Below, one piece after another: positions 8,501-11,952 of a stretch of 11,952 nucleotides of DNA; the first letter of the stretch is position 1; each line of letters begins with the position of its first letter. Where the stretch lies: contig JAFWDF010000126.1 of NCBI GenBank assembly GCA_017534025.1, positions 1 to 11,952 of the forward strand, read 5' to 3'. Position numbers and translations under genes: made by a program. Source of the stretch: Bacillota bacterium (GTDB lineage Bacteria > Bacillota > Clostridia > Peptostreptococcales > Anaerovoracaceae). The notes under the pieces are model-generated. The model was not told the origin of the DNA, ran no database searches, and saw only the letters and a program-made list of their open reading frames with translations.

Positions 8501-9297
8501 GATGCACGGTTTGCACAGCCTTCCACCAGGGTACCGTTATTCGTCATCCCGGTACAGCCGATCACGCCGGCGACCATACGCCGCCCCAGGACAGACCCGC
8601 TGTCAACCACCAGATTCCGTACCGTCGGCTGCCAGCCGTTTTCAAACCGTTTCGTCACGGTATCGCCGGCATCTTTCTTGAATTCACCGCCCAGATAGCC
8701 GATCAGCCCGATTCCCTGGCTGTACGGAAATCCTTTTTCCGCATACCGGTCACAGTACAGATTGGTAATCTTATGCCCCTGGCCGTCGATCACGCCATTA
8801 AAATAATTCTCCACCGTCAGATTGTCGCCTTTGACTTCTTTGACAAGCATGGGGAACCTGCCTCCGATCGGTGTCCAGTTCGGACCGGACCAGGTACCGG
8901 AAGAGGCATCGTATACGCCGCCCATGTCGAGATCTTCCGTAAGGTAGACCGTTTTATAAGAGAAGTCGATTTTTCCGACATACACGGTATCATAGACATT
9001 ACCGCCGCCGGCTCCCACCAGCAAAACGTCGTCGTATTTCGTGTATTGAATAAGATCCTTATCGCCTTTTACCGACGGACAGGCTGCATCGGTTCTTCCG
9101 TTGACCAGTGCGGCCAGACCGGCCAGCTGAGCCGGTGTGGAAATGTAATATTCCGACTGATCCGGGTTGTACCAGGATACATCCACCGAACCGTCCCATG
9201 CAGTGGAACTGGCAGCTTCCGCATAGATAGAAGGCGATGCCTGTACAAAAAGCATCGCCAGTGCCAGAATCACCGAAAACCATCTTCTGCGTCTCAT
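4411..9297 (-). CDS. Giant secreted GLUG/beta-helix protein with six C-terminal SLH repeats
   Basis: The 1628-residue protein starts with a signal peptide (four Arg, hydrophobic core, cleavage near SIYAEAA, about residue 28). A first GLUG-type beta-helix module (about 33-425) opens with YYISTPAQLAGLAALV and has rungs such as CYNTGSI. An InlB-like segment (about 430-495) follows. A second GLUG module (about 600-925) opens with EFVISTPEQLAGLAYLV. A Listeria-Bacteroides-type repeat (about 945-1000) and a right-handed beta-helix-like stretch rich in LNSGSL/VNGGTV rungs (about 1007-1240) come next. Two SLH triads (about 1256-1444 and 1445-1628) complete it; they should anchor it to a secondary wall polymer or S-layer. 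The RBS GGAGGAG lies in the last codons of the preceding ExbD-like gene, whose stop is 2 bases before this ATG. The role is probably a surface receptor or scaffold worked by the ExbB/ExbD-like pair. The ligand is unknown. Confidence 0.9.
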   Translation of the reverse strand: MRRRRWFSVILALAMLFVQASPSIYAEAASSTAWDGSVDVSWYNPDQSEYYISTPAQLAGLAALVNGRTDAACPSVKGDKDLIQYTKYDDVLLVGAGGGNVYDTVYVGKIDFSYKTVYLTEDLDMGGVYDASSGTWSGPNWTPIGGRFPMLVKEVKGDNLTVENYFNGVIDGQGHKITNLYCDRYAEKGFPYSQGIGLIGYLGGEFKKDAGDTVTKRFENGWQPTVRNLVVDSGSVLGRRMVAGVIGCTGMTNNGTLVEGCANRASIHSTDAKGVAGIVGNAGKGEIRTCYNTGSISTTYADPAGGIVGSNFGSNIYNCYNTGTIYTNGNKRGRGIGNHDSGAYTVGNCYFLAGCGDDPDNPGYYSGISKKITVSVTECTEAQLKSREILDKLNANGLVFAPDAAGINGGYPVLWHENGMAGGDCHLTLTQSAGGTISVSAGDTVQAGTAVTLSNTPDSGYILDHYIVNGTPIEADFFIVTGDTEISAQFIKLQVVTLTIPENPDCYVAVARQGWKLTDGSMEWVDSELLRSGDKLVQTNVLTVMTYGYEDAAPEDLDLEYIDAYSVTLPGTSKNANGTYNVNGREDVNVSITRSSRKKTWISTVDTDWYYSAGRTDEFVISTPEQLAGLAYLVNKESISFEGRTIRLAADISLANTDGTAGTRVWTPIGSNLMNAFKGTFDGRGHAIYDLTAYSDSSYAGLFGVCAGAEIRDLAVYGSVNGNARSSYAAGIAAYMSGGSIMNCENRAVINAAGTYAGGIAAMIRDGVKVENCANYGAVSGQSGLAGITGISDGDADCISGCVNFGDILSTGSSTYGVGGIAGRLAGTAERCANYGKVGGSDRYIGGIAGYTATKNASAITQSVNQGDISCDCSVKTAALGGAVGYAQYLICSDIANRGTVTAGYGFASEYKGDLFGREGTVKRNADTGAAAPSFAPQPEKTFPDKIKDKYTAVYMADGQTVGTAEYRPGDTSIPEPAVPEKEGCTGSWAHYELGTQDLIIRAIYRQQLTRDGDTISEDGTYAISWFSSGDLTIGKGAKVVLDGVNGGSKGFEGLRIHVEEGASLTLRNVVLNGDTTLLNFEGNNQLNLEGSSKIVSRAEGKGNEYPAVRADGNLTVGGEGSLLINSMEKNAAFAMVKENSVLTLNSGSLSIEKEELLGVDGGALFANTAHVVMNGGSLKIHTKSDNVSGISAKTMTVNGGTVIVQAEQSPAAIDAQVTGNGGSMNLYGHTGNSHDYVQAYYGRDAIRSFTGNTSFTGSLPFEDVSITDAWYDAVEYCYNNHYFNGTSETTFSPGNSMTRGMFVTVLYRLAGEPAVSGGNPFTDVPANVYYNAPVRWAVQSGITSGTSASTFSPDSPVTREQTAVFLYRYAVLMGDTLPRMAGADTSHGKISAWAEGEALWALTGGMFEGASGALADPSDFAPRSLLAMAVKNYDTHIVKGGAGFTGPLPFTDVSAADRYYTAVGYCYKNSLFNGTSATTFSPGSSMTRGMFVTVLYRLAGEPAVSGGNPFKDVPANMYYTKPVLWAVKNHITDGTSPNLFSPDSPVTKEQAAVFLKRYADVAGDRFPPNTGAALPHGALSPWAEEAVVWALDSGLLNGDENAMMTAGDYAPRSLLAVILTNYCGRRL

Positions 9298-9299
9298 CT

Positions 9300-9614
9300 C
9301 TACTCCTCCATTACCGCATAATAGGTGCCGGTTGCTTCATCATAATAAATTTCACCGATATGGCTCATATCATCACTGGACGCCGTCTCCGTCTGTTCCT
9401 GCAGATCATTCGGATCCAGCGGAATCTGCTGTTCCGTCTGCTCCTGCGTGTCCGTTTCCGGAATCGTGATATCGACATTCCAGTGAATGATCAGCGCCAG
9501 CATTATGCCTACCGCCAGCACCAGCATGGCATCCGCCAGATTGCCCAGGCCGTCCATAGGATTGACGGTATTGTCCGCGTCGCCGGTAATTCTTCTTGCG
9601 GATAGCCGCCTCAT
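9300..9614 (-). CDS. Small ExbD/TolR-like membrane protein (DUF2149-like)
   Basis: This 104-residue protein has a basic N-terminal cytoplasmic stretch (MRRLSARR), the segment NPMDGLGNLADAMLVLAVG (18-36), one transmembrane helix to about residue 43, and a short acidic, Gln/Glu-rich outside tail. LADAMLVL closely matches the ExbD/TolR pattern (I/V)DVMLVL, where the Asp at the membrane entrance carries protons; here it is Asp28. The protein lacks the folded periplasmic domain of classical ExbD (about 140 aa). It resembles DUF2149 proteins, which I recall as partners of MotA/TolQ/ExbB proteins in methanogens and some Firmicutes. Its ATG overlaps the stop of the ExbB-like gene in ATGA, with AAGGAGG 7 bases upstream. 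The stator-partner role is inferred from neighbour and motif. Confidence 0.75.
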   Translation of the reverse strand: MRRLSARRITGDADNTVNPMDGLGNLADAMLVLAVGIMLALIIHWNVDITIPETDTQEQTEQQIPLDPNDLQEQTETASSDDMSHIGEIYYDEATGTYYAVMEE

Positions 9615-10249
9615 GATACCGCCTCCTTATGTTTATCCAGAATGCACTGGCAAAGCACTTCGAAAATGGACATGTATTCCCGGTACCAGGCTTTCCGTGT
9701 CATGGAAATAACGGTTGCCACGGCAGCCACCAGCAGCCCCGCCACAGTGGTATCAAAAGCCGTCAGCAGGCTTTCCGACAGCGTATAGGTATCCCCCTGT
9801 CCCAGCGCAATGATACCTGGCCCCAGTGGAATCAGTGTACCCAGAAGACCGAACATCGGTGCCAGTCTGGCCAGCAGTTCCGTCCAGCGTACGATCCGGT
9901 CGTACCGTTCCTGCTCCTGGTCAATCATCCTTATGGCCAGCGCCTCCAGCAGCTCCGGTGTAAAGGAAGGGTGGGAATCCAGTTCGATCAGAGCCTCTTT
10001 TTGCCTCGCCAGCAGGCCGCTTTCCCGGATGCACTGTTTGGTATCCTCCGTACTCCGCAGTTCATCCAGCAGAGCCGGCAGCTGTACCTTCATATGCTTT
10101 CTTTCAGAAAAGTACTCCGAAATAATCCAGCCCAGCATGACCAGAGCCAGCAACAGAAATATAATGAGAATTATAATAACCGGATAATACATTCCTGAGG
10201 CTACCAGCCGCAGAACATATCCTATACCAAGGGAATTTGTGTCACTCAT
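9611..10249 (-). CDS. MotA/TolQ/ExbB-family proton channel protein
   Basis: This 212-residue protein has three predicted membrane helices: about 22-44, 128-150 and 165-185. A long cytoplasmic segment lies between the first and second, as in TolQ/ExbB. The conserved core is present: LARLAPMFGLLGTLIPLGPG (127-144) and AFDTTVAGLLVA (164-175), whose Thr residues line the proton path in ExbB. Such proteins form a pentameric channel that uses the proton gradient to move a partner protein. It overlaps the next gene and the previous gene by 4 bases each (ATGA) and has AGGAG 8 bases before its ATG. A MotA-type flagellar role is unlikely because MotA is longer with four helices and no motility genes are present. 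It is probably the motor of the envelope system encoded around it. Confidence 0.88.
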   Translation of the reverse strand: MSDTNSLGIGYVLRLVASGMYYPVIIILIIFLLLALVMLGWIISEYFSERKHMKVQLPALLDELRSTEDTKQCIRESGLLARQKEALIELDSHPSFTPELLEALAIRMIDQEQERYDRIVRWTELLARLAPMFGLLGTLIPLGPGIIALGQGDTYTLSESLLTAFDTTVAGLLVAAVATVISMTRKAWYREYMSIFEVLCQCILDKHKEAVS

Positions 10250-11709
10250 ACTTTCTTCTCCTGTAATAATCTCCTGAAGCGAAACCGTTCATACATAAAC
10301 CCGCCGAGGAAGGCGCCGCAGAATCCGCCGCCCACCAGCGGCGCTCTGTCCGGTTTTTCCTCCGGATTCAGAACCAGCTGTTCGCTGTCGTCCTCCATCT
10401 CTCCTCCGCTGGCTTCTTCCACATCCGGATCACCCGGTTTCTGCCCGGCAAGCAGTTCCGGCGATAAACGGTACATGGCTTTTTTCGGAACCTGTACAAC
10501 CTGGGCGTCTTTATCCAGTGCAGCCGTATTGTTCAGCGCTGTATTGGACTGTGTCTGGTTCGGACGGTTCAGTGCGGACAGGGAACTGTTTCCATTAGAA
10601 GCGTTTCCTGCGGAAGCTCTGCCGGATGACCCGTTCGCACCTCCGGAACCACTTCCGGAGCCATTTCCTCCGGTTCCCGATCCGTCTCCGGATCCATCGT
10701 CCGGATTCACCACTGGTGCCGCCTGCTCTTCCGGCGGTGTTTCATCATCCGCTACATGCACATTCACACTGACCGAAGAATCTCCGAAAGACGCCGTGAT
10801 CTGCGCATCCCCGGTACCGTTTACGGTCAGCGTACCGTCTTCTGCAACGGATACAATACTGTCATCACTGGATGACCATTGAATATTATTGCGCACATAA
10901 TCATTCAGCAGGCCATCCTCCGCATCCACCCCGATCTCTATCTTATGGGCGCTGCCGACCTTCATTTCCAGATTGCTTTCCGCGGTTGTCAGCACCGGCT
11001 TCCCGGAAAATGTGATATGGAGTTTATAACAGTATTTCGCCGCCGAAGACGTACTCGCCTCTGTCGGATCCGTCTGCCCGAAAAACAGGTGGAACCGGCA
11101 GTTCGGACTCAGCATGTCCGGATTATACAGTTCCTCAAACTCCGTTCCGGACACATCCCATTCCGTATAATCCTCCAGCGCCAGCATGGCTTCCACCGTT
11201 GTCGCGCCGTTCCATATGTTGTCTCCATCATACGGATACTGCTCTCCGGTTTCTTCATTGGCTGCCAGATTCGGGAAATAATACCGCGGCTGGTCCAGAA
11301 GTGCCTGTTTAGTAAAACTACGGTAAGCACCGTATTTCTGATCCTGTGTAAAAAAATCAATCGATGCGATGCTGTTAAAATCTATACCGGCATATTCCAG
11401 CAGATCCCGGATATAGAAACCGCGGGCCGCCACCAGATAAGTCCTTCCGCCCTGGGTTCCTCTGTTTCCACTGTAATAACTGTATATTTCCTCATGGGTC
11501 GGCAGCACGCCGCCGTACAGATCATCCAGTTCCGTCCAGTGATACGTCACCTTCTCCACATACTGGTCTTCCGTCCAGCCGAAATAGCCGACGCTTATGG
11601 TAATCGTGTCCGTTACTGCGTCCCCGAAGGAAGGCACCGCAGGCAAAGTGCCGAAGAACAATAACAGGCAGAACAGCAGCGCGGCAGGACGCCATCGTTT
11701 TCGTTTCAT
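10246..11709 (-). CDS. Secreted, C-terminally membrane-anchored protein with Big-like domain and flexible linker
   Basis: The 487-residue protein begins with a signal peptide (MKRKRW, then a Leu/Phe-rich core, cleavage near VPSFG, about residue 29). Residues 30-235 form a domain I cannot name with confidence; GFYIRDLLEYAGID recalls the G..LRDLL..AG pattern of molybdopterin-binding oxidoreductase folds, but no catalytic Cys is evident. A Big-2-like immunoglobulin domain follows (about 240-321; WSSSDDSIVSV, GDAQITASFG). Next comes a Gly/Ser/Asn-rich linker (about 335-390) and an acidic stretch. A Gly-rich hydrophobic segment (about 455-473, VGGGFCGAFLGGFMY) ends in a basic tail (RFRFRRLL), so the C-terminus should be cytoplasmic. 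RBS AGGAG overlaps the stop of the upstream binding-protein gene. This could be the tether that transmits ExbB/ExbD-like motion outward, or a ligand-capturing partner of the ABC system. Confidence 0.72.
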   Translation of the reverse strand: MKRKRWRPAALLFCLLLFFGTLPAVPSFGDAVTDTITISVGYFGWTEDQYVEKVTYHWTELDDLYGGVLPTHEEIYSYYSGNRGTQGGRTYLVAARGFYIRDLLEYAGIDFNSIASIDFFTQDQKYGAYRSFTKQALLDQPRYYFPNLAANEETGEQYPYDGDNIWNGATTVEAMLALEDYTEWDVSGTEFEELYNPDMLSPNCRFHLFFGQTDPTEASTSSAAKYCYKLHITFSGKPVLTTAESNLEMKVGSAHKIEIGVDAEDGLLNDYVRNNIQWSSSDDSIVSVAEDGTLTVNGTGDAQITASFGDSSVSVNVHVADDETPPEEQAAPVVNPDDGSGDGSGTGGNGSGSGSGGANGSSGRASAGNASNGNSSLSALNRPNQTQSNTALNNTAALDKDAQVVQVPKKAMYRLSPELLAGQKPGDPDVEEASGGEMEDDSEQLVLNPEEKPDRAPLVGGGFCGAFLGGFMYERFRFRRLLQEKKV

Positions 11710-11718
11710 GACAGACTC

Positions 11719-11952
11719 CTAACTTTTTAATGTGGACCCGGAAAGCATTTCCTGCGCTTCCTCCTCTGTCAGATCGTAATCCCACAGAAGTTTGTACGCT
11801 CTCTGCGCTTCCGCTGCCATATCATAGTCATAATACTGAGGATACAGCAGATTGCCGAGCCACCGTATGCCCAGCAGCATATTCAGCGACGGCGGATTGC
11901 TCATCCAGTTATACGGCAGACCCGGAATCTCATACGTCTTCCCGGTCTGCAC
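11719..11952 (-). CDS. ABC transporter substrate-binding protein, iron/cobalamin type (C-terminal 77 aa only)
   Basis: The frame is open at the right edge and ends at TAG 11721-11719. The visible part contains YNWMSNPPSLNMLLGIRWLGN, YPQYYDYDMAAEAQ and LLWDYDLTEEEAQEML. This ending is characteristic of Fe-siderophore, haem or cobalamin binding proteins of the periplasmic-binding-protein-2 class in anaerobes, in which a helical C-terminal lobe closes over the ligand. The GTG at the extreme edge is probably an internal valine and not a start. The stop lies 9 bases before the ATG of the Big-domain gene, so the two are co-transcribed. The ABC permease and ATPase, if present, would be to the right of this window. 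The ligand cannot be determined from this fragment. Confidence 0.78.
   Translation of the reverse strand: MQTGKTYEIPGLPYNWMSNPPSLNMLLGIRWLGNLLYPQYYDYDMAAEAQRAYKLLWDYDLTEEEAQEMLSGSTLKS

Noticed and set aside
4411..9297. CRISPR-like or satellite repeats in the surface protein gene
   Set aside because: The repetition is at protein level with codon-spaced divergence. There are no short identical repeats with unique spacers.
7240..9321. Long plus-strand open frame (693 codons) opposite the surface protein
   Set aside because: The minus-strand frame has a signal peptide, GLUG modules and SLH repeats. The plus frame is unusually rich in His, Cys and Arg and has no domain, typical of a shadow.
11623..11709. 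Lipoprotein signal on the Big-domain protein (Cys near residue 14)
   Set aside because: LLFC lacks the small residue required before the lipobox Cys, and the Cys lies inside the hydrophobic core. An ordinary signal peptide fits better.
11950..11952. GTG at the right edge as the start of a 77-residue protein
   Set aside because: The sequence is the C-terminal lobe of a binding protein normally over 300 residues long. The codon is probably an internal valine.

Overview
All credible genes lie on the minus strand, so the window is best read from its right end to its left. The composition and signals point to an anaerobic member of the Bacillota (Firmicutes), probably Clostridia-like. The evidence is moderate GC, strong AGGAGG-type ribosome binding sites, surface-layer-homology (SLH) domains, GLUG repeats and a KamA-family radical SAM enzyme. 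A diderm Negativicute cannot be excluded from this window alone, and no species is recognised.

Right-hand block (11952 down to 3854): six genes sit in one very tight run. They are the C-terminal end of an iron/cobalamin-type ABC substrate-binding protein; a secreted protein with a Big-like domain, a long Gly/Ser/Asn-rich linker and a C-terminal membrane anchor; a MotA/TolQ/ExbB-family proton-channel protein; a small single-pass protein resembling the ExbD/TolR partner (DUF2149-like); a 1628-residue secreted GLUG/beta-helix protein with six SLH repeats; and a THEP1-type nucleoside triphosphatase. Two junctions are 4-base ATGA overlaps, one gap is 2 bases and another 9 bases, so the genes are probably co-translated. 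My reading is that this is a proton-motive-force-driven envelope machine. It would link an inner-membrane ExbB/ExbD-like motor to a wall- or S-layer-bound receptor and to an ABC importer, by analogy with TonB-ExbB-ExbD. This is the most interesting system in the window. The operon appears to end in a long GC-rich hairpin at 3792-3837.

Middle (3853 down to 3574): an AT-rich intergenic region with the hairpin, three copies of an 8-bp motif and a plausible promoter for the next gene.

Left-hand block (3573 down to 1): a KamA-family radical SAM protein whose lysine-anchoring Asp appears to be lost, so it is probably not a lysine 2,3-aminomutase. After it comes a leader with a good extended -10 promoter. 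The last gene is a large ORF, open at the window edge, that fuses a complete glycine-cleavage T-protein (GcvT) to a divergent serine hydroxymethyltransferase (GlyA-like). T-protein makes 5,10-methylene-THF from glycine and SHMT uses it to turn a second glycine into serine, so the fusion joins consecutive folate-dependent steps in one chain.
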